Made by a program: the position numbers and the translations under genes | In this document: in pieces, positions 24,849-32,521 of the stretch | Layout of the letters: each line of letters starts with the position of its first letter | Numbering within the stretch: position 1 is the stretch's first letter | Assembly (NCBI RefSeq): GCF_003751085.1 | Contig: NZ_RJJY01000001.1 | Span: 1,984,001 to 2,048,000 of the forward strand | DNA length: 64,000 bases | Origin: Micromonospora sp. Llam0 | GTDB taxonomy: Bacteria > Actinomycetota > Actinomycetes > Mycobacteriales > Micromonosporaceae | Direction of reading: 5' to 3' | Notes under the pieces: model-generated | What the model was told of the DNA's origin: nothing | Databases searched by the model: none | What the model saw: the letters and a program-made list of their open reading frames with translations, nothing else

Positions 24849-25691
24849 CGGTCGCTCCCGGCAAGAGGTACGTGTCGCGGCGACACCGATCGTAGTCGGT
24901 CGGCCGGACCCGGCCGGTCGACCGTCGCGCGGCGGCCCGGGGCGGCGGCGAGCGTAAGCACCGTGGCCAGTGCGGCGGCGGCGTCGAGCAGGGCCCGGGA
25001 CCGGGTGGTGAGGTCGGCGTCGCGGACCGCCAACGCGGCGGTGACGTCGGCCGACCGGCCGGCGGCGCGCAGTCGCGGCATCAGGGCCCGCAGCGGTGCG
25101 ACCCGGAAGCCGGCCTGACGTAGCTGGTGCACGACGCGGGCGTCGCGGACCTGGGCCGGGGTGTAACGGCGCGGACCGCCCGGTCGGTCGCGGCCGGGCA
25201 CGACGAGACCCTCGGCGTGCCAGTGCCGCAGGGTCGACGGGCGTACGCCGAGAGCAGCGGCCAGCTCGGAGATGCTCATCGCGTCGCAGTCGCGTACGTC
25301 GTCGAGGGGTTCGGCGGTGATGGCCCGGGCGGCCAGCTGGGCCTGTCGCAGGTCGGCGCGTTCGGTGTGCAGCCGGGCGTGGGCCGCGTCGAGCAGGGCG
25401 AGCATCCCGTCGGCTGGGCGGCGGTGGGCGGCCCGGACGATCCTGCGGGCCGCCCACCGCCGTGGCCAGGGCACGGTAGGCCAGCGCCGACTGCAGGTGC
25501 AGTTCCCCGAACACCCGGTGGCCGGTGGCGGTACGGGCCGCCGGCGGCAGGACGCCGTCGCGTTCCAGGTTGCGGATCTGCTGAACGCCGTACCCGGCCC
25601 GCCGGGCGACGTCGACCGTGCGCATTCGCAGCGAGTGGAGACCTTCCGCCTCGTCCACCTGCTGTCGTGACCGTGAAGTCTCCATAAGCAC
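24845..25691 (-). pseudogene. double-HTH MerR-family regulator, frameshifted
   Basis: The N-terminal HTH (MRTVDVARRAGYGVQQIRNL to FGELHLQSALAYRALATAVGG) is in one frame. The rest (ARRIVRAAHRRPADGMLALLDAAHARL, then a second HTH ISELAAALGVRPSTLRHW) is in another; the switch falls around 25445-25460 at GGCGGCCCGC. Restoring one base makes a continuous protein of about 280 residues, co-linear with the intact paralogue at 27415-28182. The start is ATG at 25691 or at 25625. It is divergent from the DUF6194 gene. A sequencing error cannot be excluded. Confidence 0.75.
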
Positions 25692-25711
25692 TGCAATGTA
25701 ACGCTTGAGGT

Positions 25712-26182
25712 ATGACCCAGGACGAGATCATCGCGTTCGTCGCCGGTCTCGGCGACGTACTGACCCTCAGACCGGCGTCCGGCGACGGCACGCCGCCGAT
25801 CAGCTGGGGCGACACGTTCTTCTACGTCTCGCCCGACGGCACGGTCCCGACCAGGCGGCAGCCGTTCGCGACGATCGTGACCAAGGACTACCCGGGCGAC
25901 GCGACGTCGCGCCTGGACCGGCCAGGGGTGTTCCGGCTCAACGTCGCCGTCGGACGCGACGATTTCCTGCGGCACGCCGGGCACGAGCCTCGCGGGGCCG
26001 CCCCGGCCGGGGTCGATCCCGCCGCCGCCGACATCCTGTTCGCCCATCCCGTGTACGGGGCCGGCGGCTGGCTGGCGGTGGTCGACCCCGGTCCGCGCAC
26101 CGACGCCGTGGTGCGTGATCTGCTGCGCGCGGCACACCGACACGCCGGCGCACACCACCGACGACAAGCCGGCAGGAGTTAG
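25712..26182 (+). CDS. DUF6194 family protein
   Basis: 156 residues starting MTQDEIIAFVAGLGDV. The central text ISWGDTFFYVSPDG, PFATIVTKDYPGD and GVFRLNVAVGRDDF followed by FAHPVYGAGGWLAVVDPG is characteristic of DUF6194, a soluble family of unknown function seen in actinobacteria and often found beside MerR or ArsR regulators. Only 20 bp separate it from the divergent MerR-type start, so their promoters must overlap the coding ends. Confidence 0.8.
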   Translation: MTQDEIIAFVAGLGDVLTLRPASGDGTPPISWGDTFFYVSPDGTVPTRRQPFATIVTKDYPGDATSRLDRPGVFRLNVAVGRDDFLRHAGHEPRGAAPAGVDPAAADILFAHPVYGAGGWLAVVDPGPRTDAVVRDLLRAAHRHAGAHHRRQAGRS

Positions 26183-26207
26183 CGGGTGGGCGCGCGCCCA
26201 CCCGCTG

Positions 26208-27374
26208 TCACCGTGGTGTGCCCGGTCGGGGGACGTGGTTGACGAACACGACGCCGTCGACCGTGTCGAGCCGTGCCGGGTCCAGCGGGAAGTAGGCGAA
26301 GTCCGGGCTGACCCGTGGGACGGCTCCGGTGAGGGTCCGGGTCAGTCGGCGGGTCTCGACGAGGCAGGTGTCCCACGGCAGGGCGGCCAGGACACCTTCG
26401 ACGGTGTCCGGCGGTGGGGTGTCGTCGCCGAGGGTGCCGAGGGCGGAGGCCAGGTAGGCGTACCGGTCGCCGAGGCGGGCCGCGGTGATCGCGCCCGCAC
26501 TCCACATTCGCAGCTGCTGGTCGCCGAACGACATGACGCTGCGGTTGCGCTGCAGGTGCAGGTTGTGGGCGAAGACTAGGGCGGGGCCGTGGTCGGCGAC
26601 GGCCCGTAGGTTGGCGGCCATCATCGCGTCCCGCAGCGCCGACAGCCGGGCGATCCGGGTCGGGGACGGGTCGGCCATCGCGTGGTGGTAGCGGAGCAGA
26701 CCGACGGCGGTACGCCCGTACAGTTCCGCCCGTTCGCGGTCGGTGGCGTCCAGCTGCGGTGCCTGGGTGTCGAGCAGCGCCAGCAGGTCGTCGGTGATCA
26801 GCCGGAGCTGTTGGGCGTCGGTGGACCGGCCGATCGACCGGGACGGGTCGGTGACGGTGGCCGGGTCGGACCAGCGGTCGTCCGGGCCGAGCAGTGTGTC
26901 GAGAGTGTCCCGGGTGCCCGGTGGCGGGCCGTCGAGCAGGTCGTGCAGGCCGGTGAGTGCCTGGCGTGGGCTGGCCGCCCAGTACTCCAGGGGGCCGTCG
27001 AAGCCGTGGAACCGTAGTTTGTCGTCGTGGTCGTCGTTGTAGGCCCGCATCCAGCTGACGAGGTCGCGGTTGGCCGGTGAGGTGCCGAACTGGTGGCTGA
27101 AGCCGTGACGCATGACGTCGTCGAGGGTGCCGGTGCCCGTCGTGACGTACTCGTCGACGACGAGGCCCATCAGGCAGTCGCTTTCGACGGCGATCGACCG
27201 GTAGCCCTCGTGGGTGACGAGGTGCCGGAAGATCTCGTTGCGCAGCTGGCCGAGTTCCGCCACGAAGTGCCGGGCCTCGCCGAGGCCGAGCAGCAGGGGT
27301 CGGGCGGGCAGCGACCGCAGGAATGCCGAGATGCCCGCGCCGTCGGCGGGTCGGGCGGTGTCCGTGATATCCAT
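26208..27374 (-). CDS. erythromycin esterase family protein
   Basis: 388 residues with the EreA/EreB-type fold. LLLGLGEARHFVAEL carries the Glu-His active-site pair (family GExTH), IAVESDCLMGLVVDEYV the second acidic site, MRAYNDD and LRFHGFDGPLEYW the middle landmarks, and VFAHNLHLQRNRS the later His region. The family includes macrolide esterases and many enzymes of unknown substrate, so resistance is possible but not proven. A 7-bp-arm palindrome lies 3 nt upstream of the start codon, between it and the divergent MerR-type regulator. Confidence 0.85.
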   Translation of the reverse strand: MDITDTARPADGAGISAFLRSLPARPLLLGLGEARHFVAELGQLRNEIFRHLVTHEGYRSIAVESDCLMGLVVDEYVTTGTGTLDDVMRHGFSHQFGTSPANRDLVSWMRAYNDDHDDKLRFHGFDGPLEYWAASPRQALTGLHDLLDGPPPGTRDTLDTLLGPDDRWSDPATVTDPSRSIGRSTDAQQLRLITDDLLALLDTQAPQLDATDRERAELYGRTAVGLLRYHHAMADPSPTRIARLSALRDAMMAANLRAVADHGPALVFAHNLHLQRNRSVMSFGDQQLRMWSAGAITAARLGDRYAYLASALGTLGDDTPPPDTVEGVLAALPWDTCLVETRRLTRTLTGAVPRVSPDFAYFPLDPARLDTVDGVVFVNHVPRPGTPR

Positions 27375-27377
27375 TCC

Positions 27378-27395
27378 TTCAACGGTATCGTTGAA
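27378..27395. promoter_or_regulatory. palindromic operator between esterase and MerR-type genes
   Basis: TTCAACG-GTAT-CGTTGAA, perfect 7-bp arms with a 4-nt spacer, located 3 nt upstream of the esterase ATG and 20 nt upstream of the MerR-type ATG. The position at a divergent promoter suggests that the regulator controls both genes. MerR proteins usually bind such dyads within stretched promoter spacers. Confidence 0.65.
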
Positions 27396-27414
27396 ACAAC
27401 GGTGTAAGGTTTGT

Positions 27415-28182
27415 ATGCGTTCGGTGCTGTGGACGCCTCGTCAACTTTCAAACCGTGGGGTAGCTGTGCGGCCGGTGGACCTGGCGCGGGAACATGGCCT
27501 GTCCCCTCAGGCGGTGCGCAACTACGAGCAGGCCGGTGTCCTGCCGGCGGCCACGCGGACCGCCGCGGGTTACCGGGTCTACACGCCGGTGCATGCGCAG
27601 GCGCTGCGGGCGTTCGTCGCGCTGGTGGCCGGGCACGGTCACGCCACGGCGACGTCGATCATGCGGGCGGTGAACCGGGGTGCGGTCGACGACGCGCTGC
27701 GGCTCGTCGACGACAGTCACTGCCAGTTGGTCGAGGACCGGCGTACCGTGCAGGCGGTCGAGGTCGCGCTGCGTGATCTGGCGCCGGTCGCGCCCGAGCG
27801 TGGCGGGATGTTCATCGGCCCGTTGGCGGCGCGGCTCGGTCTGCGCCCGGCCACCCTGCGCGCGTGGGAGGCCGCCGGTCTGGTCCGGCCAGGCCGGGAC
27901 CGACGGACCGGCTACCGGGTCTACGACGCGGCCGACGTGCGGGACGTGATGCTGGTCCACCAGTTGCGCCGGGGTGGCCATCTGCTGGCGCAGATCGCGC
28001 CGTTGATCACGCAGGTCCGTTCGGCCGGTGGCGTCGCCCCGCTGGAGTCGACGCTGCGTGTCTGGCGGGACCGGCTGTCCGCGCGGGGCCGGGCGATGCT
28101 CGCCGGTGCCGCCGAACTGGACGCCTATCTGCGTGTCCGGGCGGCGGCGTCAGCCGGGTCGGCGGCGGGTGGGCCGGACTGA
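27415..28182 (+). CDS. MerR-family regulator with two HTH modules
   Basis: About 255 residues. A first MerR HTH (VRPVDLAREHGLSPQAVRNYEQAGVLPAATRTAAGYRVY) and a second (FIGPLAARLGLRPATLRAWEAAGLVRPGRDRRTGYRVYDAADVRDVMLVHQLRRGG) are joined by a helical segment; a C-terminal helix completes it. The TAAGYRVY and GYRVYDAADVRDV strings are textbook MerR wing motifs. It is divergent from the erythromycin-esterase-like gene, with an 18-bp palindrome between them, and is a paralogue of the frameshifted gene at 24845-25691. The ATG at 27415 has AAGG upstream; a GTG at 27466 is an alternative. Confidence 0.85.
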   Translation: MRSVLWTPRQLSNRGVAVRPVDLAREHGLSPQAVRNYEQAGVLPAATRTAAGYRVYTPVHAQALRAFVALVAGHGHATATSIMRAVNRGAVDDALRLVDDSHCQLVEDRRTVQAVEVALRDLAPVAPERGGMFIGPLAARLGLRPATLRAWEAAGLVRPGRDRRTGYRVYDAADVRDVMLVHQLRRGGHLLAQIAPLITQVRSAGGVAPLESTLRVWRDRLSARGRAMLAGAAELDAYLRVRAAASAGSAAGGPD

Positions 28183-28231
28183 TTCTCGGTGGCCGGGGTC
28201 GCCCGGTGCGGGTCAGACTCGTCGCGTGTCG

Positions 28232-28975
28232 ATGTTCGACGATCTGATCGCCGAGGCTTCGGCGGTGCCGGTGGCGGGCTGGGATTTCTCCTGGTTCGCT
28301 GGCCGGGCCACCGAGCAGCGGCCGTCCTGGGGGTACGCGCGGCTGCTGGGCCGTCAGATGGCCGGTGCCCGGCGGGCGGTGGATTTGCAGACCGGTGGCG
28401 GCGAGGTGCTGGCTGGCGTCGCGTCGGTGCCGCCGCTGCTGGTGGCGACGGAGGGCTGGCCGCCGAACGTGGCCGTTGCGCGGCGGCGGCTGGCGCCGCT
28501 GGGTGTGCATGTCGTGCGCGCCGCGCAGGACGGCGGGCTGCCGTTGCGGTCCGCCTGTTTCGACCTGGTGGTGAGCCGGCATCCGACGGTGGTGGGCTGG
28601 TCCGAGGTGGCGCGGGTGCTGGCGTCGGGCGGTTCGTACCTGTCTCAGCAGATCGGCCCGGACTCGGTCGGTGAGCTGCGGGCGGCGTTGGGGGTGTCGG
28701 TGCCGCCGCGTGCCGATCAGCGTCCGGACCGGGTGCGGGAGGCGGCGACGGCGGCCGGTCTGGACGTGGTGGACCTGCGGATGGAGTCGCTGCGGGTGGA
28801 GTTCTTCGACATCGCCGCGGTGGTCGTGTTCCTGCGGAAGGTGGTGTGGACGGTGCCGGGTTTCACCGTGGACCGCTACCGGGACCGGTTGGCGGCGCTG
28901 CACCGCAGGATCCGCGCCGAGGGGGTGTTCGTGGCGTACTCGCGTCGGGTGCTGGTGCGGGCGTACCGGCGGTGA
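28232..28975 (+). CDS. SAM-dependent methyltransferase-like protein
   Basis: 247 residues starting MFDDLIAEASAVPVAGWDFSWF. A degenerate motif I (AVDLQTGGGEVLAGVA), the post-I ATEGWPPNVAVARRRLAPLGV, and FDLVVSRHPTVVGWSEVARVLASGGSYLSQQIG indicate a class I methyltransferase fold resembling the YcgJ/rRNA large-subunit methyltransferase A-like group. The WDFSWFAGRATEQRPSWGYARLL opening is typical of that actinobacterial group. Substrate unknown. It follows the MerR-type gene by about 50 bp on the same strand. Confidence 0.8.
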   Translation: MFDDLIAEASAVPVAGWDFSWFAGRATEQRPSWGYARLLGRQMAGARRAVDLQTGGGEVLAGVASVPPLLVATEGWPPNVAVARRRLAPLGVHVVRAAQDGGLPLRSACFDLVVSRHPTVVGWSEVARVLASGGSYLSQQIGPDSVGELRAALGVSVPPRADQRPDRVREAATAAGLDVVDLRMESLRVEFFDIAAVVVFLRKVVWTVPGFTVDRYRDRLAALHRRIRAEGVFVAYSRRVLVRAYRR

Positions 28976-29023
28976 CGCTGGTACGCCCGGGAGCGGGCAT
29001 TCCGCATCTCGCCAGCCAGACCG

Positions 29024-29067
29024 ACCTCACCTAACCCCTATATACCCCCATGGGGGTTAGGTGAGGT
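29024..29067. promoter_or_regulatory. nested palindrome upstream of the RHH-ClpN gene
   Basis: Outer arms of 15 bp are perfect: ACCTCACCTAACCCC at 29024-29038 and its complement at 29053-29067. The 14-nt interval holds a second, overlapping palindrome CCCCCATGGGGG at 29045-29056 in the context TATACCCCCATGGGGGTT. The inner element resembles CsoR/RcnR-type operators (TACCCC...GGGGTA). The outer arms could be a dimer-of-dimers site or an RNA hairpin. It ends 41 nt before the GTG start of the RHH-ClpN gene. Confidence 0.75.
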
Positions 29068-29108
29068 ACGCTCGTCGGGTCCGACCCTGCACCGAGGAGG
29101 CGAAAGCC

Positions 29109-29888
29109 GTGCCGAAGATCAACGTTTATCTGCCGGACGACCTCGCGGATGCGGTCCGCGACACCGGCATCGCGGTGTCGGCGGTGTGTCAGCGGGCACT
29201 GGAACAGGCCGTCCGACGGGTCACCGCGATCCGGGCGACGAACCTGGCCGATCTGGACGCCGACCAGTTGGCGGCGCAGCTGCCCCACCTGACCGCCCGT
29301 ACCCGTGACGTACTGCTTCGGGCCCGGACACAGGCGCGCTCCGCCCACGCCGCCGAGGTCGGCACCCGGCACCTGCTGGCCGCGCTGCTCGACGAGGGTG
29401 ACAACCTCGGTGTCCGGGTGCTGCAGACGATCGAGGTGCTGTCGGCCCAGGTCACGGCCCGGTTGGCCGCCGTGGTCACGATGAGCGAGTCGGCCCCGAC
29501 GAGTGCCCCGGTGCCGACCCTGCGGTTCACCGGCACCGGGGCGAGCGCGCTCGAGTTGGCCGTCACCGAGGCCACTGCGCTCGGGCACAACTACGTCGGC
29601 TGTGAGCATCTGCTGCTCGGGCTGGTCGCCGAGCCGGACGGCACCGCCGGGCGGGTGCTGCGTGAATCCGGTGTCGAGCTGCGGGCGACCCGGCGCGCGG
29701 TGGTGGCGGCCCTCGCCGGGTACGCGCACCTGCGTGCCCAGGCGGCGACCACGTCCGACGGCGGCGTGACCGCGCCGGCCGGGACGGATCCGCTCGCTGC
29801 GGTCGCGGCCCTGGTCCGCCGTGAGCTGGCGCCGGTCACCCGGCGACTGGAGCAGTTGGAGCGCCGGGTCGGGGCCTCGGCCGAGTAG
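29109..29888 (+). CDS. ribbon-helix-helix plus Clp N-domain protein
   Basis: 259 residues. Residues 1-45 (MPKINVYLPDDLADAVRD ... SAVCQRALEQAV) form a CopG-type ribbon-helix-helix DNA-binding domain. Residues 60-210 hold two Clp N-domain repeats: LTARTRDVLLRARTQARS ... GTRHLLAALLDEGDNLGVRVL, and ALELAVTEATALGHNYVGCEHLLLGLVAEPDGTAGRVLRESG. The C-terminus is helical. There is no AAA+ ATPase domain, so it is not a ClpC chaperone but perhaps a regulator that senses substrates with its Clp-N fold. The GTG follows GAGGAGGCGAAAGCC. A prominent palindrome upstream suggests autoregulation. Confidence 0.82.
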   Translation: MPKINVYLPDDLADAVRDTGIAVSAVCQRALEQAVRRVTAIRATNLADLDADQLAAQLPHLTARTRDVLLRARTQARSAHAAEVGTRHLLAALLDEGDNLGVRVLQTIEVLSAQVTARLAAVVTMSESAPTSAPVPTLRFTGTGASALELAVTEATALGHNYVGCEHLLLGLVAEPDGTAGRVLRESGVELRATRRAVVAALAGYAHLRAQAATTSDGGVTAPAGTDPLAAVAALVRRELAPVTRRLEQLERRVGASAE

Positions 29889-30039
29889 GACCGGGTCCAT
29901 CGACGTTCGCGGGCCTGGATGTGCGCGTCGTCGGTGCTAGAACACGGTGACCGGCGTCGGTGCGGGAACGCAACGGAACCGGTTCGGGAAGGCGGTCCGG
30001 GACGATGACTGTCCCCGAACAGGTCAAAGGAGGTCTTCC

Positions 30040-30273
30040 ATGCCTGTGCTCACCCTCGACTGCCGGCAGGGCAACGACCGCCGGATCCGGGCGACCCTTC
30101 GGGCCGAGCTGACCGCTGTGGTCGCCCGGATCATCGGCTGCCCGCCGGAGGCGGTGACGGTGGTGATCCGCGACTGTGAACCCGGGTACCGCCGCGTGCC
30201 GGCCGCGAGTCACACGCCGTTGCCCGACGGGATGCCCAGTTGGTCGAACTCTGCGGCGGCCCGGCCCCGGTAG
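30040..30273 (+). CDS. 4-oxalocrotonate tautomerase-like protein
   Basis: 77 residues starting MPVLTLDCRQGNDRRI, with Pro-2 becoming the catalytic N-terminal proline after Met removal. RATLRAELTAVVARIIGCPPEAVTVVIRDCEPG is the helix-strand core of the 4-OT superfamily. AAAGGAGG lies 7 nt upstream of the ATG. Family similarity stops near residue 56. The last 20 codons run antisense to the end of the TPR gene on the other strand, suggesting that the original 3' end was replaced when the TPR fragment arrived. Confidence 0.7.
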   Translation: MPVLTLDCRQGNDRRIRATLRAELTAVVARIIGCPPEAVTVVIRDCEPGYRRVPAASHTPLPDGMPSWSNSAAARPR

Positions 30274-31150
30274 TCGTCGGCGGCTTCGGTGTCTCCGCCT
30301 GCCCGCAGCGTCGCCGACAGGCCTGCGAGAGCCCGGGCCGCCTCGATCCGGTAGCCGACCCCGGTGGCTATGTCGTGGGCCGCGGTGTGCAGATCGGTTG
30401 CCGCCGCGTACTTTCCCTGGCCGCGGTACACCCTGCCGAGGATGTTGCGCACCGTGGCCTGCCGCAGGGGGGCGCGGCTGCTGCCGTCGAGTTCCAGGGC
30501 CCGTTGCGCGTGCCGCATCGCTGCGGCGTTCTCGCCCAGTCGGTGCCGGACCTGGGCGTACAGGGCGTGCACGCGTGACATCTCCGCGGCCGGCGCGGAC
30601 TCCGCGTTGAGTTCGAGCACCCGGTCGAGGCAGCTGCCGGCCTGTTCGTCCTGGTCCATCGCGAGGTGGGCGACGGCCAGATCGGTCAGTGCGAGGGCTT
30701 CCATGTCCCAGGCACCGATCCGGTGGTTCAGCTCGATGGCGTGGCGGGCCGCCTCGGCCGCCTCCTGGTAGCGGCCGCAGTGTTCGTGCAGGCTGCTGAG
30801 GTCGGTCAGCGACTGGGCTTCCGCTCGGTACGCGCCCAGTTCGTGCTTGAGTCCGATGGAACGCCGCAGGTGTGCCCGCGCCTCGTCGTAACGGCCCAGT
30901 GTGGCGAGTAGCAGGCCGAGCATTCCGGTGCTCTGCGCTTGCCCTGTTCTGTCGTGGAGGGCCACGGCGAGGTCCAGGCTTTCCTCGGTCGCCGTGAGGC
31001 CGTCGTGGAGCCGACCCAGCCGCCAGGCTGCGGCCGCCACATCGGACAGACCGCGCGCCAGCAGTGACTGGTCGTGCAGGGCGCGGGCACACTCGACGCC
31101 CAGGGTCGCGATGCGGTGGAACTCCTCGAACCGGCCGCGGTACGGATCCG
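30210..31150 (-). pseudogene. TPR-repeat protein lacking its N-terminus
   Basis: About 310 codons of clear TPR sequence: ALHDQSLLARGLSDVAAAAWRLGRLHDGL, QSTGMLGLLLATLGRYDEARAHLRRSIGLKHELGA, LSSLHEHCGRYQEAAEAARHAIELNHRIG, and further repeats to GIPSGNGV. Such C-terminal arrays belong to large SARP or NB-ARC regulators, but the N-terminal DNA-binding and NTPase parts are missing. The similarity begins abruptly at about 31150, exactly where the LysK part of the neighbouring fusion gene ends in another frame. The frame stays open to 31628 only as a shadow of LysK. No good independent start or ribosome-binding site was seen. Confidence 0.7.
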
Positions 31151-32521
31151 GTCCAGCGCCCCGGTGAGCCGGTCGGGGGCGGACACCGCCTGGAATCCCG
31201 CCGAGTGGCCACTGGGCACGGCCGCGGTCACCCGCAGTTTGAACAGGCCGAAGTAGCCCAGCGTCAGGGCGCCGGAGCCGCTCGGCTCGCCCACCACGAC
31301 CGCGTCCGCCGGGTAGTGGTCGCGGACGTGGAACGCGCCCCGCGACGAGGACACCTCCTCCTCGACGGCGCCGACGACGCGCAGGCGCCAGCCGTCGGGG
31401 ACGTCGGTGCTCGCCAGCACGTCCAGGAACGCGGTCAGCGAGGCCTTCGCGTCCACCGTGCCGCGTCCGTGCAGGACCGCCGGGTCGTCGCCGGTCCAGC
31501 GCACCGGCCAGGTGAACGGCACGGTGTCGAGATGGCCGAGCAGCAGCAGCGTCCGGGGTCCGTCGCCGCGCTCGGCGACCAGGTTGCCCACCTCGTCGAC
31601 CCGGGCGGTCAGGCCCCGGTCGCGGCACCAGCCGGCGAGGTAGGCGGCCAGTTCGTGCTCGTCGTGGGAGACCGACGGGATCTGCGCGGCGCGGCTGAGC
31701 AGGCGCAGGTCCGCGGCGGGTTCCTCGGTGGCCCAGAAACGGGTCCAGCCGCGGTCGTCGGCCATCGTGTGCGGTCCGGTGATGGCCACGTGGGCGGTTC
31801 CGCGCAGCGCCAGTTCCGCGGCGCGCACCTTCTGCCGCATCCGGCCGGTGGCGTACCGGCCGCAGTCGCCGGCGACCGCGTCCCGGACGGTCGAGGTCGG
31901 CTCGGCCGGGTCGCTCAACACCCCCGGCGTGCCGGTGACCAGCCGCAGGTGGTCGGCGTCGAGCGCGTTGGCGAGGGTCGCGGCCAGCACGTCGGCGTCG
32001 ACGTTGAGTTCGGCGCCACCGGCCGCGTCACGGACCGGAGGGCTCAGGCAGACCACGTCGTACGCGTCGAGCAGGGCGGTGAGCCGCGCCGCGTCGACTC
32101 CGGACACGGTGCCCGCCCGGTGGTCGTGGACGATCTTGGGTCGGCCGTCGCGAACCACCCGCAGCGGCCGGTTGGCGGTGCCGGTCACCAGCGCGGCGTC
32201 GGCGGCTACGCAGGCGTGCGCCGCGAGGCCGTGCGCCGCCAGCCCCGCCTCCACCGCCGGCAGGGTGATCTGCCGGTAGGCGGCGACGATGTGCGGCATC
32301 TCCGTCGGCGGGCAGTACCGGACGGTGTCGCCGTTGCCGAGGGTGAGCTGCGGCATGTCCCGGCCCGCCGAACGGTAGTACCGCTCGATGCCTTCGGCCC
32401 CGCCGGCCACCATGAGTACCCGGGCGCCGCGCGCCCGGATCGCCGCGATCTCGGCGAAGACGCCGGGGTGCAGCAGGGTGCTGCTGCCGATCTTGATGAC
32501 GTACAGCGACCGGCGGCTCAT
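30806..32521 (-). CDS. LysZ-like kinase fused to a truncated LysK-like M20 peptidase
   Basis: Residues 1-268 are an amino-acid-kinase fold close to LysZ, the carrier-protein-bound aminoadipate/glutamate kinase: LYVIKIGSSTLLHPG, VMVAGGAEGIERYYR, HACVAADAALVTGTANRP, and INITG-type C-terminal region VRAAELALRGTAHVAITG. Residues 270-457 are an M20 metallopeptidase like LysK: LLLGHLDTVPF, GRGTVDAKASL, VEEEVSSSRGA and VVGEPSG supply four of the usual five metal or catalytic positions. Similarity ends at DRLTGALDRIRT (about 31150); the remaining 114 codons are out of frame with a TPR gene. The last catalytic His region of M20 is therefore lost. The ATG overlaps the lysY-like stop (ATGA). Confidence 0.8.
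   Translation of the reverse strand: MSRRSLYVIKIGSSTLLHPGVFAEIAAIRARGARVLMVAGGAEGIERYYRSAGRDMPQLTLGNGDTVRYCPPTEMPHIVAAYRQITLPAVEAGLAAHGLAAHACVAADAALVTGTANRPLRVVRDGRPKIVHDHRAGTVSGVDAARLTALLDAYDVVCLSPPVRDAAGGAELNVDADVLAATLANALDADHLRLVTGTPGVLSDPAEPTSTVRDAVAGDCGRYATGRMRQKVRAAELALRGTAHVAITGPHTMADDRGWTRFWATEEPAADLRLLSRAAQIPSVSHDEHELAAYLAGWCRDRGLTARVDEVGNLVAERGDGPRTLLLLGHLDTVPFTWPVRWTGDDPAVLHGRGTVDAKASLTAFLDVLASTDVPDGWRLRVVGAVEEEVSSSRGAFHVRDHYPADAVVVGEPSGSGALTLGYFGLFKLRVTAAVPSGHSAGFQAVSAPDRLTGALDRIRTAAGSRSSTASRPWASSVPAPCTTSHCWRAVCPMWRPQPGGWVGSTTASRRPRKAWTSPWPSTTEQGKRRAPECSACYSPHWAVTTRRGHTCGVPSDSSTNWARTERKPSR

Noticed and set aside
24369..25691. single 440-residue MerR-TPR fusion
   Set aside because: The middle 200 residues are R/P-rich nonsense. 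The true MerR continuation is in another frame and ends at an ATGA overlap with the TPR gene.
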